Translations under genes and position numbers: made by a program | The notes under the pieces: model-generated | The model's input: only the letters and a program-made list of their open reading frames with translations | What the model was told of the DNA's origin: nothing | Database searches by the model: none | Shown here: positions 32,675 through 43,089 of the stretch, one piece after another | Numbering within the stretch: position 1 is the stretch's first letter | How the letters are laid out: the number at the start of each line of letters is the position of its first letter | Source of the DNA: Paracoccus albicereus | Lineage (GTDB): Bacteria; Pseudomonadota; Alphaproteobacteria; Rhodobacterales; Rhodobacteraceae | DNA length: 64,000 bases | Direction of reading: 5' to 3' | Assembly (NCBI RefSeq): GCF_024359525.1 | Contig: NZ_JAKZEU010000003.1 | Span: forward strand, 62,001 to 126,000

Positions 32675-35464
32675 TTGCCGCGCCCCGGGACAGCGGTCCG
32701 CAATGTCGAAAGCGCCCCGGCCCTGCCCGGGGCGCACGACCTTTTCGACCTCGGCCGATCGACGGCGACGCTGGACAGCCTGCTAAGCGGGGTGGCCAGC
32801 GCGCGTGACATCCGCACCGCGACCGTCGCCCATCTTGCACAGGCGCGGGCCGAGGCGATGGCCGAAGTCGAAGCGTCGTTCCTGACCCATCCCCGGGCCG
32901 CGCGCGAAACGGTTCGCGCGATCGCGTCGGTCACCGACGGGATTGTCGGTGCGATCCACCATGTCGCGACCGAGATCCTGCATCCCAAAGACGATACCAC
33001 GGATGGCGAACGGCTCGCCGTGTTGGCGGTGGGCGGCTACGGCCGGGCCGAGATGGCGCCCCATTCGGACATCGACCTGTTGTTCCTGACCCCGGCCAAG
33101 GCGACGGGCTGGGCCGAAAGCGTGGTCGAATCCATGCTTTACATGCTGTGGGACCTGAAGCTGAAGGTCGGCCACAGCGTCCGGACCGTCGATGATTGCC
33201 TGCGTCTCGGGGCGGGCGACATGACCATCCGGACCGCGTTGCTGGAACATCGTCACGTTGCCGGACATGCCCCCATGGCCGAAGCGCTGCGCGACCGGCT
33301 GTGGTCGGAACTGTTCGACAAATCGGTGCCGGAATTCGTCGAAGCGAAGCTGGCGGAACGGGACGCGCGGCATGAAAAGCAGGGTGGCCAGCGTTACGTT
33401 CTCGAGCCCAACGTCAAGGAGGGCAAGGGAGGGCTGCGCGATCTGCAGACGCTCTACTGGATCGCGAAATACATCCACCGCGTCGATCGCGCGGTCGAAT
33501 TGATCGACCTTGGCTTTTTCACGCGCGAAGAACACCGTGCCTTCTGGCAGGCCGAAGATTTCCTGTGGGCGGTGCGCTGCCACCTGCATCTGATCGCGGG
33601 ACGGCCCGTCGACGTGCTGAGCTTTGACATGCAGGTCGAGGTCGCCCGGCGCATGGGCTATCAGGACAGCGCTGGCAGGCGCGCGGTCGAGCACTTCATG
33701 CAAACCTATTTCCGCCACGCGACCCGCGTGGGCGATGTCACCCGCGTCTTCCTGACCGCGCTGGAGGCGCGTCACGTCAGCAAGACGCCGCTGCTGGGTC
33801 GGCTGTTCCGCCGCCGCCGCAAGCTGCGCGACGGTTTTCGCGAGGAAACAGGCCGATTGATGCCTGCGGACCCAAAGACCTTTCTGGACGATCCGCTGAA
33901 CATCCTGCGCCTGTTCGAAGAAGCGCTGCGGACCGGCATGCTGCTTCATCCGGAAGCGATGCGGCTGGTCGCCTCGAACCTCAAGCTGATCGATGACGAG
34001 GTGCGCCACGATCCCGACGCAACTCGCATCTTCCTTGACCTGCTGTTGAAGCACGGCAATCCGGAACGCTCGCTGCGCCGGATGAACGAGCTGGGCGTGC
34101 TGGCTGCTTTCATCCCTGAATTCGAGCAGGTTGTGGCGATGATGCAGTTCAACATGTATCATCACTACACGGTCGACGAACATTCGATCCAATGCGTCGC
34201 CGCGCTGGCCGAGATCGAGCGGGGCGAGCATCCTGACGATCTGCCGCTGTCGCATGACATCATGCAGTCCGGCGTCAACCGCAAAGTCATGTATCTCGCG
34301 ACCTTCCTGCACGACATCGGCAAGGGTCGGTCCGAGGATCACTCGATCGTCGGCGCCCATATCGCGCGCCGGGTCAGCGCCCGGCTGGGCTTCAGCGCTG
34401 AAGAGGTCGAGACCGTCGAATGGCTTGTCCGGAACCACCTGCTGATGTCCGACGTGGCGCAGAAGCGGGATATTTCCGACCCGCGCACGCTGCGCGAATT
34501 CGCCAAGGCGGTGAAGACTCGCAAGCGGCTGGACATGCTGCTGGTGCTGACGGTCTGCGACATTCGCGGCGTCGGTCCGGGGACATGGAACAACTGGAAG
34601 GCGATGCTGCTGCGCAAGCTGCATCAGGAAACCGTCGCCGCGCTGGATGGCGGTCTCGAAGAGCTGAACCGCGACAAGCGCCAGTCCGAGGCCAAGCGCG
34701 GCCTGCGCCACCTTCTGGTCGCGAAGGGCTGGGAGGCGAAGGCCATCCGGGCCGAGATCGCGCGTCATTACGACAGCTACTGGCCCGGCATGCCGACCGC
34801 GACCCATGCGATCTTCGCCGACCTGCTGAACGGTATCACCGAGGGCGAGATCCGCATCGATCTGGACCCCGACCATGATCGCGACGCGACCCGCGCCGCC
34901 TTCGTGATGGCCGACCATCCCGGCATCTTCTCGCGCCTTTGCGGTGCCCTGTCGCTGATGGGTGCGAACATCGTCGATGCGCGCACCTACACGACCAAGG
35001 ACGGTTTCGCGACCGCCGTCTTCTGGATGCAGGATGCCGACGGCCACCCTTACGCCGAGGATCGCCTGCCGCGCCTTCGCCGCACCATCGAGCGGACGCT
35101 CAAGGGCGAAATCGTGGCCCGCGACGAGTTCGCGACCCGGCAGGATCAGGTCAAGAAGCGCGAGCGCGAGTTCCGGTTCCCCACGCATATCACCTTCGAC
35201 AACGAAGGCTCCGACATCTACACGATCATTGAGGTCGATACCCGTGATCGACCCGGCCTTCTCTACGACCTGACGCGGACGTTGGCGGCCAATCATATCC
35301 AGATCGTCGGCGCCGTGATCGCGACCTATGGCGCGCAGGTGGTGGACAGTTTCTACGTCAAGGACATGTTCGGCCTGAAACTGCACGCGGCGCATAAGCG
35401 CGAGGCGCTGGAAAAGAAGCTGCGCGCCGCGATCGAGGCCGGTGGTCGCAGGGCGGAGAGCTGA
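32675..35464 (+). CDS. glnD: Bifunctional [protein-PII] uridylyltransferase/uridylyl-removing enzyme
   Basis: 929 residues. Senses glutamine and uridylylates or deuridylylates PII proteins in nitrogen control. Domains: nucleotidyltransferase with 'GGYGRAEMAPHSDIDLLFL' near residue 115; central helical region; HD hydrolase with 'FLHDIGKGRSEDHS' near residue 545; and two ACT domains ('ADHPGIFSRLCGAL' and 'DRPGLLYDLTRTL'). The TTG at 32675, three bases after the LpoA-like stop, is used because no ATG lies early in frame; the true start may be later. Followed closely by murJ, a common pairing in this group. Confidence 0.95.
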   Translation: MPRPGTAVRNVESAPALPGAHDLFDLGRSTATLDSLLSGVASARDIRTATVAHLAQARAEAMAEVEASFLTHPRAARETVRAIASVTDGIVGAIHHVATEILHPKDDTTDGERLAVLAVGGYGRAEMAPHSDIDLLFLTPAKATGWAESVVESMLYMLWDLKLKVGHSVRTVDDCLRLGAGDMTIRTALLEHRHVAGHAPMAEALRDRLWSELFDKSVPEFVEAKLAERDARHEKQGGQRYVLEPNVKEGKGGLRDLQTLYWIAKYIHRVDRAVELIDLGFFTREEHRAFWQAEDFLWAVRCHLHLIAGRPVDVLSFDMQVEVARRMGYQDSAGRRAVEHFMQTYFRHATRVGDVTRVFLTALEARHVSKTPLLGRLFRRRRKLRDGFREETGRLMPADPKTFLDDPLNILRLFEEALRTGMLLHPEAMRLVASNLKLIDDEVRHDPDATRIFLDLLLKHGNPERSLRRMNELGVLAAFIPEFEQVVAMMQFNMYHHYTVDEHSIQCVAALAEIERGEHPDDLPLSHDIMQSGVNRKVMYLATFLHDIGKGRSEDHSIVGAHIARRVSARLGFSAEEVETVEWLVRNHLLMSDVAQKRDISDPRTLREFAKAVKTRKRLDMLLVLTVCDIRGVGPGTWNNWKAMLLRKLHQETVAALDGGLEELNRDKRQSEAKRGLRHLLVAKGWEAKAIRAEIARHYDSYWPGMPTATHAIFADLLNGITEGEIRIDLDPDHDRDATRAAFVMADHPGIFSRLCGALSLMGANIVDARTYTTKDGFATAVFWMQDADGHPYAEDRLPRLRRTIERTLKGEIVARDEFATRQDQVKKREREFRFPTHITFDNEGSDIYTIIEVDTRDRPGLLYDLTRTLAANHIQIVGAVIATYGAQVVDSFYVKDMFGLKLHAAHKREALEKKLRAAIEAGGRRAES

Positions 35465-35500
35465 TCCGATGAAACTCACCTGTGCGAAGGCGTCCGCCTG

Positions 35501-37033
35501 ATGGCGCGGCCGGGCGGGCTGGTCCGCGGCTTCCTTTCGGTCGGCATCTGGACCTTCGTCTCGCGGCTGACAGGGTTCATCCGCGACATCCTGATGGCCG
35601 CGTGGCTGGGCACCGGGCCGGTGGCCGAGGCGTTCCTGATCGCGCTGTCGCTGCCGAACATGTTCCGCCGATTCTTCGCGGAAGGTGCGTTCAACACCGC
35701 CTTCGTTCCGATGTTCTCGAAGCGACTCGAGGATCGCGCCGGCGCCGAGCGTTTCGCGGGCGAGGCGTTTTCGGGACTGTTCGCCACGGTGCTGGCCCTG
35801 TCGGCGCTGGCGATGATCTTCATGCCGGCGTTGGTCTGGCTGATGGCGTCAGGCTTTGCAGGTGACGAGCGTTTCGCGCTGGCGGTCGAATACGGGCGGA
35901 TCACCTTTCCCTATATCCTGCTGATCTCGATGGCCTCGATGATCTCGGGCGTGCTGAACGCGAACGGTCGCTTTCATGCGGCGGCGGCTGCGCCGGTACT
36001 GCTGAACCTGTTGTTCATCGCGGCGATGGCGCTGGCGCGAGTCCGGGGCTGGGACATGGGACTGACGCTTGCCTGGTCAACGCCCATCACCGGGATCGCG
36101 CAGCTTGGCCTAGTCTGGTGGGACGCGCGGCGCACCGGATGGCGCTTCTGGCCGCGGCGCCCGCGACTGTCGCCCGACATGCGCCGGCTGCTGGCCGTGG
36201 CGTTGCCCGCCGCTTTCGCGGGCGGCGTGGTGCAGCTGAACCTGCTGATCGGCCGGCAGGTCGGTTCCCGGTTCGAGGGCGCAATCGCGTGGCTGTCCTA
36301 TTCCGACCGCCTGTATCAGCTGCCGCTGGGGGTCGTCGGGGCGGCGGTCGCGGTCGTCCTTCTGCCCGAGCTTGCCCGGCGCATCGCAGCGGGTGACGAC
36401 GCGGGCGGCCAGCAGGCCTATAGCCGGGCGACGGAGTTCGGGCTGTTCCTGACCATCCCGTCAGCCTTCGCGATTGCGGTCATTGCAGAGCCGATGGTCT
36501 CGACCCTGTTCCAGCGCGGCGCCTTCGATGCCGACGACACCGTCCAGACCGCCCGCGCGCTGGTCGTCTACGCCCTGGGTCTGCCCGCCTTCGTGCTGCA
36601 GAAGATCCTGCAACCGCTTTATTTTGCGCGCGAGGATACGCGCACGCCGTTCCGCTTCGCGCTGATGTCGATGGTGGTGAATGCCGCCGTCGCCTTCGGG
36701 CTGATGCCGTTCATCGGATTTCTTGCAGCCGCGCTTGGCACCACGATCGCCGCCTGGGTCATGGTGGCGCAGCTGTGGTGGGGAACCCGAAAGATGGGGC
36801 AAGCCGCGCGCGGCGATGCGCGCCTTGGCCGGACCGCGCCGCGCATCGTCCTGTCGGCGGCCCTGATGGCGGGCGCGCTGTGGATGACGATGCGCTGGAC
36901 TGATGGGATGACTGACGTCGTCGAGCTTGCGATCCTCGTCCTCGGCGGTGCGGCGATCTATTTCGCGCTGGCCTTCGCGACCGGAGCCTATCGTCTTTCG
37001 GAACTCAAGGCTGCCGTCCGCCGACGCCGCTAA
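35501..37033 (+). CDS. murJ: Lipid II flippase MurJ
   Basis: 510 residues, 14 predicted helices of the MOP/MVF superfamily. Translocates lipid II across the inner membrane in peptidoglycan synthesis. The N-terminus '[21 protein letters not shown]' and '[19 protein letters not shown]' are strongly conserved, the latter containing the Arg residues in the central cavity. The ATG overlaps the TGA of a preceding 10-codon frame that starts at 35469, of no evident meaning. Its stop overlaps that of the convergent cobQ by three bases. Confidence 0.96.
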   Translation: MARPGGLVRGFLSVGIWTFVSRLTGFIRDILMAAWLGTGPVAEAFLIALSLPNMFRRFFAEGAFNTAFVPMFSKRLEDRAGAERFAGEAFSGLFATVLALSALAMIFMPALVWLMASGFAGDERFALAVEYGRITFPYILLISMASMISGVLNANGRFHAAAAAPVLLNLLFIAAMALARVRGWDMGLTLAWSTPITGIAQLGLVWWDARRTGWRFWPRRPRLSPDMRRLLAVALPAAFAGGVVQLNLLIGRQVGSRFEGAIAWLSYSDRLYQLPLGVVGAAVAVVLLPELARRIAAGDDAGGQQAYSRATEFGLFLTIPSAFAIAVIAEPMVSTLFQRGAFDADDTVQTARALVVYALGLPAFVLQKILQPLYFAREDTRTPFRFALMSMVVNAAVAFGLMPFIGFLAAALGTTIAAWVMVAQLWWGTRKMGQAARGDARLGRTAPRIVLSAALMAGALWMTMRWTDGMTDVVELAILVLGGAAIYFALAFATGAYRLSELKAAVRRRR

Positions 37034-38475
37034 CGCGCCAGCGACAGGATTGCACCCACATCAAGATGCGCCTCAAGATGCGCAGCCAGCGCGTCGAGCG
37101 TGTCCTCGACACCCGCCTCGTAACCGGGCTGTGAGACCGCGCCGAGCCGCGCGAGCCATGCCGCCCGTAACCGGTCGTCGGCGAACAATCCGTGCAGGTA
37201 AGTCCCGGCGATGCGCCCGTCGCGGCTGATCGCGCCATCGGGGCCTGGCAGCCGCGCGAAGGGCCGTGCGCAATCGGGGCCGAGGGTGCGACCCATATGG
37301 ATCTCGTAACCCGAAACCGGCGCGCCCATCGCTGTGCCGCTGACCTGCACGATACGCTTCGCGTCGCTCATCACCGTTTCAACATCAAGCAGCCCCAGCC
37401 CCTCGCTGTCACCCGGCGCGCCATCGCTGCCAGTCGGATCGCTGATCTGGCGCCCAAGCATCTGGAAACCGCCGCAAAGACCCAAGACATGACCGCCGCG
37501 TCGCACATGCGCGGACAGATCGATGTCCCATCCCTGCGCGCGCAGAAATTCCAGATCGCCCCGTGTGGATTTGGTGCCGGGCAGGATCACCACATCGGCA
37601 TCGCCGGGCAGGGCCTGCCCCGGCCCCAGCATGGTCAGCCGAACGCCCGGCTCGGCCGCAAGCGGATCGAGATCGTCGAAATTCGCGATCCGCGACAGGC
37701 AAAGGCAGACGACGTGCAGCCCCTGCCCCGCGCTGTGCCGCAGATCGACCGCATCCTCGGCCGGCAGACGCATCGCGTCACGGAACCACGGCACGACGCC
37801 GAAGCCGCGCCAGCCCGTTCGTGCCGCAATCAGCGCGTAGCCGTCGTCGAAGAGGCGCGGATCGCCGCGGAACTTGTTGATCAGGAAGCCCTGAACCATC
37901 GCCGCATCGTCTGCGTCCAGTACAGCCTGCGTGCCGACGATCTGCGCGATGACCCCGCCCCGGTCGATATCGCCGGCCAGCACCACCGGGACGTCTGCAG
38001 TACGTGCGAAACCCATGTTGGCGATGTCGCGGGGACGCAGGTTGACCTCGGCCGGGCTGCCGGCGCCTTCGACGATCACCATATCGTGCCGCGCCTTCAG
38101 CCGCGCGAAGCTGTCCATCACCGCTGCCAACAGGTGCGGCCGCAGCGCGCCGTAATCGGCGGCCTCGGCCCGCGCCAGCACGCGGCCCTGCACAACCACC
38201 TGCGCGCCAGTGTCGGTTTCGGGCTTCAGAAGCACCGGGTTCATGTCGGCGGCAGGCTCGATACCGGCGGCCCGCGCCTGCAGCGCCTGCGCACGCCCGA
38301 TCTCGCCGCCATCCACCGTCACCGCAGCGTTGTTCGACATGTTCTGCGGCTTGAACGGAGCGACGTCGATCCCGCGCAGCCGTGCGGCCCGGCAAAGCCC
38401 GGCGACCAGCATCGACTTGCCGACATTCGAGCCGGTTCCCTGGATCATCACCCCGCCCATCGGCTGTCCCCGCAT
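37030..38475 (-). CDS. cobQ: Cobyric acid synthase
   Basis: 481 residues. Amidates four carboxyl groups of adenosylcobyrinic acid a,c-diamide in cobalamin synthesis. N-terminal P-loop-like '[17 protein letters not shown]', '[12 protein letters not shown]' near residue 40, then a C-terminal class I-like amidotransferase domain with '[11 protein letters not shown]' (nucleophile Cys) and 'GTYLHGLF' (His). Start set at the ATG at 38475; the open frame extends far upstream without family sequence. No other cobalamin gene is nearby, so it is a detached member of the pathway. Confidence 0.95.
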   Translation of the reverse strand: MRGQPMGGVMIQGTGSNVGKSMLVAGLCRAARLRGIDVAPFKPQNMSNNAAVTVDGGEIGRAQALQARAAGIEPAADMNPVLLKPETDTGAQVVVQGRVLARAEAADYGALRPHLLAAVMDSFARLKARHDMVIVEGAGSPAEVNLRPRDIANMGFARTADVPVVLAGDIDRGGVIAQIVGTQAVLDADDAAMVQGFLINKFRGDPRLFDDGYALIAARTGWRGFGVVPWFRDAMRLPAEDAVDLRHSAGQGLHVVCLCLSRIANFDDLDPLAAEPGVRLTMLGPGQALPGDADVVILPGTKSTRGDLEFLRAQGWDIDLSAHVRRGGHVLGLCGGFQMLGRQISDPTGSDGAPGDSEGLGLLDVETVMSDAKRIVQVSGTAMGAPVSGYEIHMGRTLGPDCARPFARLPGPDGAISRDGRIAGTYLHGLFADDRLRAAWLARLGAVSQPGYEAGVEDTLDALAAHLEAHLDVGAILSLAR

Positions 38476-38538
38476 CCGCTTGCCATCATCCGCATGGATG
38501 ACTAGATAGGCCCGTCCGCGAAGGAAAGGCCCACGCCC

Positions 38539-39144
38539 GTGCAAAACGTCGTTCTGACCGTCCATCTGATCCTGGCGCTTCTGCTGACCGGCGTGGTGCT
38601 GCTGCAGCGCTCCGAAGGTGGCGGTCTGGGCATGGGTGGCGGCGGCGGTGGTAGTGGCGTGATGACCGGTCGGCAGGCCGCGAACGTTCTGACGCGCCTG
38701 ACATGGATCTTCGGGATCGCGCTTTTCGTGACCTCGATCGCCCTGACGATCATCGCCGCACGGCAAAGCTCGGGGTCCTCGGTGATGGACCAGTTGGGCG
38801 TCAATACGCCGGCCAGTGAAAGCCAGACCGATTCCAACCTGCCTGCCTTGCCGGAATACGCGCCCCCGCCGGGCACCGGCCAGCCGGTCACGCCGCCCGC
38901 GGCCGATGCGCCCGCGGCGCAGGCACCCGCAGCCGACAGTTCGGCCGCCGCGCCAGCCGCCGACAGCGCGACGGCACCGGTGACGCCGCCTGCGGCCGAA
39001 GCGCCCGCCACGAACGCGCCGGCAGCCGAAGCTCCTGCAGCCGAAGAGCCTGCCGCGCAGCCGGCGCCGGAAAGCAGCACAACGGAAAGCGAACCGGCAC
39101 CGGCCGACGCAGAACCCGCGACGCAAGCGCCCGCGAACAACTGA
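38539..39144 (+). CDS. secG: Preprotein translocase subunit SecG
   Basis: 201 residues, much longer than E. coli SecG (110). The first 80 residues are typical: two membrane helices with '[29 protein letters not shown]' type sequence between and after the first. The remaining 120 residues are an Ala/Pro/Glu-rich, low-complexity tail ('[20 protein letters not shown]' and similar repeats). GTG start at 38539. It is a non-essential part of the SecYEG channel. Divergent from cobQ. Confidence 0.93.
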   Translation: MQNVVLTVHLILALLLTGVVLLQRSEGGGLGMGGGGGGSGVMTGRQAANVLTRLTWIFGIALFVTSIALTIIAARQSSGSSVMDQLGVNTPASESQTDSNLPALPEYAPPPGTGQPVTPPAADAPAAQAPAADSSAAAPAADSATAPVTPPAAEAPATNAPAAEAPAAEEPAAQPAPESSTTESEPAPADAEPATQAPANN

Positions 39145-39197
39145 CACCACACCTTGCGGCAACATGCGGCGCGGCCCACACGGGCTTGCGCTTCGCG

Positions 39198-39226
39198 TTG
39201 CGCGACGGGCGCGAATCGCTTATAGA
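39198..39226 (+). promoter_or_regulatory. Candidate sigma-70 promoter of pyrG
   Basis: TTGCGC (39198-39203), 17 bases, TATAGA (39221-39226), about 70 bases upstream of the pyrG start. Spacing is optimal; each hexamer differs from consensus at two or three positions. Confidence 0.5.
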
Positions 39227-39294
39227 TTGAGTCCCGTGATGCAGGCCGTCCGGCGGCCCCGCAAAGCCTTGAATTTCGACATCACGGGGGCCTC

Positions 39295-40938
39295 ATGGCG
39301 CGTTACATCTTTATCACCGGCGGCGTGGTTTCCAGCCTCGGCAAGGGCCTCGCATCCGCCGCACTCGGCGCGCTTCTGCAGGCACGCGGCTTCACCGTCA
39401 GGCTGCGCAAGCTCGACCCCTATTTGAACGTAGATCCGGGCACGATGTCGCCCTTCGAACATGGCGAGGTCTTCGTCACCGACGACGGTGCCGAAACCGA
39501 CCTGGATCTGGGCCATTACGAACGCTTTACGGGCGTTCATGCGCGCAAGACCGACTCGATCTCGTCGGGGCGGATTTATTCCAACGTGCTGGAGAAGGAA
39601 CGTCGCGGCGAATATCTGGGCAAGACCATCCAGGTCATTCCGCACGTCACCAACGAAATCAAGGACTTCCTCGCCATTGGCGATGACGAGGTCGACTTCA
39701 TGCTGTGCGAGATCGGCGGCACTGTCGGCGATATCGAGGGCCTGCCCTTCTTCGAGGCGATCCGCCAGTTCATCCACGAACGTCCGCGCGGCCAGTGCAT
39801 CCTGATGCACCTGACCCTGCTGCCCTATCTGCGCGCCTCGGGCGAATTGAAGACCAAGCCCACGCAGCACAGCGTGAAGGAACTGCAGTCGATCGGCCTG
39901 GCCCCCGACGTGCTGGTCTGCCGGTCCGAACAGCCGATCCCGGAAAAGGAACGTGCCAAGATCGCGTTGTTCTGCAACGTCCGTCCAGAGGCGGTGATCC
40001 CGGCCTATGATCTCAGCTCGATCTACGAAGCGCCGATCGCCTATCATCGCGCCGGCCTGGATCAGGCCGTCCTTGACGCCTTCGGGATCAGCCCCGCGCC
40101 CCGTCCGGACATGACCAAGTGGGAAGACGTGATCGACCGGCTGGAAAATGCCGAGGGACAGGTCAACATCGCCGTCGTCGGCAAGTACACGCAACTGGAA
40201 GACGCCTACAAATCCATCGCCGAGGCGCTGACGCATGGCGGCATGGCCAACCGCGTCCGCGTCAAGGCCGACTGGGTGGACAGCGAGAAGCTGGAAGGCG
40301 AAGGCGCGCATCTGCTGGACGGCTATCACGGCATCATCGTGCCGGGCGGTTTCGGCGAGCGTGGCACCGAAGGCATGATCGCCGCAGCGCGTTACGCGCG
40401 CGAAAAGGACGTGCCATATCTGGGCATTTGCCTTGGCATGCAGATGGCGGTGATCGAGGCGGCGCGGAACCTCGCCGACATGCCCAACGCGGGATCCGAG
40501 GAATTCGATCACGAAGCCGGCGAGACCCGCTTCACCCCCGTGGTTTATCACCTGAAGGAATGGGTGCAGGGCAATTACACCGTCAACCGCAAGATCGGTG
40601 ATGACAAGGGCGGCACCATGCGTCTTGGCGCCTACACCGCCGTTCTGCAGCCCGGATCGAAGATTTCGCAGATCTACGGCGGAGCGCTGCAGATGGAAGA
40701 TCGGCACCGTCACCGCTATGAGGTCGACGGCAAGTATCGCGAAGCGCTGGAAGCGGCGGGTCTTTGCTTTTCGGGTATGTCGCCGGACGGCAAGCTGCCG
40801 GAGGTCGTGGAATATTCCGACCACCCCTGGTTCATCGGCGTTCAATCGCACCCCGAGCTGAAGTCGAAACCCTTCGACCCTGCGCCGTTGTTCGCAGGGT
40901 TCGTCGAAGCGGCCAAGGAAGGCGCGCGGCTGGTCTGA
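39295..40938 (+). CDS. pyrG: CTP synthase
   Basis: 547 residues, the standard length. Converts UTP to CTP with glutamine or ammonia. N-terminal synthetase domain with '[17 protein letters not shown]' (P-loop) and '[31 protein letters not shown]' region; C-terminal class I amidotransferase with nucleophile Cys in 'GICLGMQMA' near residue 380 and the His/Glu pair in 'QSHPE'. Downstream of secG in the same direction with its own likely promoter. Confidence 0.98.
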   Translation: MARYIFITGGVVSSLGKGLASAALGALLQARGFTVRLRKLDPYLNVDPGTMSPFEHGEVFVTDDGAETDLDLGHYERFTGVHARKTDSISSGRIYSNVLEKERRGEYLGKTIQVIPHVTNEIKDFLAIGDDEVDFMLCEIGGTVGDIEGLPFFEAIRQFIHERPRGQCILMHLTLLPYLRASGELKTKPTQHSVKELQSIGLAPDVLVCRSEQPIPEKERAKIALFCNVRPEAVIPAYDLSSIYEAPIAYHRAGLDQAVLDAFGISPAPRPDMTKWEDVIDRLENAEGQVNIAVVGKYTQLEDAYKSIAEALTHGGMANRVRVKADWVDSEKLEGEGAHLLDGYHGIIVPGGFGERGTEGMIAAARYAREKDVPYLGICLGMQMAVIEAARNLADMPNAGSEEFDHEAGETRFTPVVYHLKEWVQGNYTVNRKIGDDKGGTMRLGAYTAVLQPGSKISQIYGGALQMEDRHRHRYEVDGKYREALEAAGLCFSGMSPDGKLPEVVEYSDHPWFIGVQSHPELKSKPFDPAPLFAGFVEAAKEGARLV

Positions 40939-40976
40939 GCCGACGCACCGGCGAGCGGGTGCCGCCAATGACAGAC

Positions 40977-40998
40977 GCGCGACCAACGCTGGTCGCGC
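40977..40998 (+). terminator. Strong hairpin downstream of pyrG, possible terminator
   Basis: GCGCGACCA and TGGTCGCGC form a perfect 9-bp stem with a four-base loop (ACGC). No run of Ts follows, so Rho-independent termination would be weak; it may instead protect the pyrG mRNA end. Confidence 0.5.
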
Positions 40999-41057
40999 TA
41001 TTCAAACGCCCTGCGGTTCGGCAATATGCGGGTCAGATACGCTGACAGGAGAACCGG

Positions 41058-41543
41058 ATGCCCAGACCCCTTGCCCGTCCCCTGGCCCTGCTGCTGGCAC
41101 TGGCGGCCGGCACTGCGCCGGCGCTGGCCGACGCGCCGCTGTTCATCCTTGATCGGACGCAACTGCCCTTCGAGCTTGGTCCCGGACATCCGGCGAACAA
41201 TCCTGCGGCGCCCGCGAACTCACCCTACTCGGCGTGGAACTCGGCCGGCAACAGCTCGAACACGTCTGGAAACTATGAAAACCGGCCGTCGAATCCCGCC
41301 AACCAGAACAGGCTCATCATCACCTCCGACGGCAGTGTCGTTGGCTATTATGCGCTCAATCCCGGCGGGGTGCTGAACCTATTCGACGTGAACGGCAATC
41401 GCGTCGCCTTCCGACCCGCCCGCGGCTCGAAGAGCCTGTTCACCACGAACGGTCAATGGTGCGGGACAACCGGCGGACTCGACGGCGGAGGGGTCGCCTT
41501 CGGCATCACCCAAAGCTGCGCGGCCCGTTTTTTCCGCAACTGA
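41058..41543 (+). CDS. Secreted hypothetical protein with Asn/Ser/Pro-rich segment
   Basis: 161 residues. Signal peptide of about 24 residues (cleavage near ALA-DAP), then an Asn/Ser/Pro-rich linker (residues about 45-82, with repeated 'NS', 'NP' and 'PAN' motifs), followed by a compact C-terminal domain with 'SDGSVVGYYALNPGGVLNLFDVNG' and one disulfide-capable pair of Cys ('WCGTTGG' and 'QSCAARF'). CAGGAG precedes the ATG. Predicted periplasmic or surface protein. I do not recognise a family; the neighbours (pyrG and PPK2) give no clue. Confidence 0.75.
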   Translation: MPRPLARPLALLLALAAGTAPALADAPLFILDRTQLPFELGPGHPANNPAAPANSPYSAWNSAGNSSNTSGNYENRPSNPANQNRLIITSDGSVVGYYALNPGGVLNLFDVNGNRVAFRPARGSKSLFTTNGQWCGTTGGLDGGGVAFGITQSCAARFFRN

Positions 41544-41584
41544 GCCCAAGACGAGCGGCGCGGTCCCGCGCCGCCACAGAGTCG

Positions 41585-41636
41585 CGTGACATCTGTAAAA
41601 CCGTCACGTTACGGTCCTATATCGGTGTCACAGATG
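41585..41636. promoter_or_regulatory. Inverted-repeat region upstream of PPK2, candidate operator/promoter
   Basis: CGTGAC at 41585-41590 and GTCACG at 41603-41608 are inverted with a 12-base spacer. A third GTCAC lies at 41627-41631, and CATCTGT/ACAGATG (41590-41596 and 41630-41636) form an outer inverted pair. TATATC at 41618-41623 could serve as a -10 element about 25 bases before the start codon. Together these look like a regulated promoter for the kinase gene. Confidence 0.4.
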
Positions 41637-41648
41637 CAGGAGAGCCGC

Positions 41649-42554
41649 ATGAGTGAAGAACCGAAGAACTGGCTCGAGGCCGAACTCGAGGATACGCTCG
41701 ACGAGGATTACGAGATCGAGCTGGAGGACGCGGTCCTCTCGGCTGAGATCAAGCGCATCTATCGCGACAACCATCCCGAACAGATGGATCGCAAGCTTTA
41801 TTTCCAGGAATTGCTGCGGCTGCAGGCGGAACTGATCAAACTGCAGGATTGGGTGTCCTATCACAAGGAAAAAGTCGTCGTGCTGTTCGAAGGCCGCGAC
41901 AGCGCCGGCAAGGGTGGCGCGATCAAGCGCATCACCCAGCGGCTGAACCCCCGCGTGGCGCGCGTGGTGGCGTTGCCGGCGCCATCGGACCGCGAAAAGA
42001 CGCAGTGGTATTTTCAGCGCTACGTTCCGCATCTGCCCGCGGGGGGTGAAATCGTCCTGTTCGACCGCAGCTGGTACAACCGCGCCGGCGTCGAGCGGGT
42101 GATGGGCTTCGCGTCCGAGGATGAGGTCGACCAATTCTTCCAGGACGTTCCGGAATTCGAGCGTATGCTGGTCCGGTCCGGCATCAGGCTGGTGAAATAC
42201 TGGTTTTCGATCACCGACGAGGAACAGCAGATGCGCTTCCTGATGCGCGTCCACGATCCCCTGAAACAGTGGAAGCTGTCGCCGATGGACCTTCAGTCGC
42301 GGATCCGCTGGGAGGCCTACACCAAGGCCAAGGAGGACATGTTCGACCTGACGAACATTCCGGAAGCGCCGTGGTACATCGTGCCGGGCAACGACAAGAA
42401 GCGCGCGCGCCTGAACTGCATGTCGCACCTGCTGTCGCTGATGCCCTACACTGACGTGCCGCACGAAGAGGTCGAACTGCCTAACCGCGTCTTCAATCCC
42501 GATTACGAACGCGAGACCCTTCCGCGCGATCTGTACGTCCCGCAAAAATATTAA
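41649..42554 (+). CDS. ppk2: Polyphosphate kinase 2
   Basis: 301 residues. PPK2 family enzyme that transfers phosphate between polyphosphate and nucleoside di- or monophosphates. Walker A 'GRDSAGKGG' near residues 82-90, Walker B-type 'FDRSWYNR' near 138-145, and the lid-module Arg and the 'ITDEEQQMRFLMR' region typical of class I. An acidic N-terminal tail ('EDTLDEDYEIELED') precedes the core. GGAG in front of the ATG at 41649. The upstream inverted repeats may control it in response to phosphate or energy state. Confidence 0.95.
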   Translation: MSEEPKNWLEAELEDTLDEDYEIELEDAVLSAEIKRIYRDNHPEQMDRKLYFQELLRLQAELIKLQDWVSYHKEKVVVLFEGRDSAGKGGAIKRITQRLNPRVARVVALPAPSDREKTQWYFQRYVPHLPAGGEIVLFDRSWYNRAGVERVMGFASEDEVDQFFQDVPEFERMLVRSGIRLVKYWFSITDEEQQMRFLMRVHDPLKQWKLSPMDLQSRIRWEAYTKAKEDMFDLTNIPEAPWYIVPGNDKKRARLNCMSHLLSLMPYTDVPHEEVELPNRVFNPDYERETLPRDLYVPQKY

Positions 42555-42613
42555 TCGCACGCGATATGAACGGACCTGCTTGTCCCGGCTGGCACAGGTC
42601 TTATGATGGTTAA

Positions 42614-43078
42614 ATGTTTCGCAATCTTCTCAATCGCCTCACGACCGATGATCCCGCGCCCGCGCGTTTGTCCAGCGTGGAGTCCGAAGTCGCAATCGCG
42701 GCATTGCTGGTGCGGGTCGCCCGCGCTGACAATGCCTACCACGATAGCGAGCGGGCCCGGATCGATGCGATCCTGGCGCGGTTTCACAACATCGGCGCGG
42801 ACGAGGCCGCCGAGCGTCGTGCCGCGGCCGAGATGATCGAGGCGGAGGCCCCGGACACGGTCCGCTTCACGCGCCAGATCAAGGATCGGGTCGTGCTGGA
42901 GGAACGCCAGTCCATCATCAGCGCGATGTGGGAAGTGGCGCTGGTCGATTCGAAGCGTGACAGCGATGAAGAGCGGCTTATCCGCCTGGCAGCCGGACTT
43001 CTGGGCGTCACCGATCGCGATTCCGCGTTAGCACGTCAGAAGGTGCAGGAGCGGCTGGACCGCCGCGCGCAAGGTTGA
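42614..43078 (+). CDS. TerB-like (tellurite resistance/DjlA N-domain) protein
   Basis: 154 residues, mostly helical. The stretch 'EVAIAALLVRVARADNAYHDSERARIDAIL' and the second half 'WEVALVDSKRDSDEERLIRLAAGLLGV' give the two acidic, metal-binding-type motifs (DxxxxxxE and D..D.EE) of the TerB domain. TerB proteins are found in stress or phage-defence contexts, but this single-domain type is widespread and its role is unknown. Follows PPK2 by 59 bases and is convergent with the FAD oxidase gene. Confidence 0.88.
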   Translation: MFRNLLNRLTTDDPAPARLSSVESEVAIAALLVRVARADNAYHDSERARIDAILARFHNIGADEAAERRAAAEMIEAEAPDTVRFTRQIKDRVVLEERQSIISAMWEVALVDSKRDSDEERLIRLAAGLLGVTDRDSALARQKVQERLDRRAQG

Positions 43079-43089
43079 CGCTCGGGCGA

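Noticed and set aside
32783..35479. An 898-codon minus-strand frame opposite glnD
   Set aside because: glnD shows all its domains on the plus strand; the opposite frame has no family sequence and typical shadow composition.
35469..35501. A ten-codon frame before murJ
   Set aside because: Lacks a ribosome-binding site and has no recognisable content; likely chance.
41592..41631. PhoB box upstream of PPK2
   Set aside because: Only one half (GTGTCAC) resembles the consensus; the partner eleven bases earlier matches at about three of seven positions.
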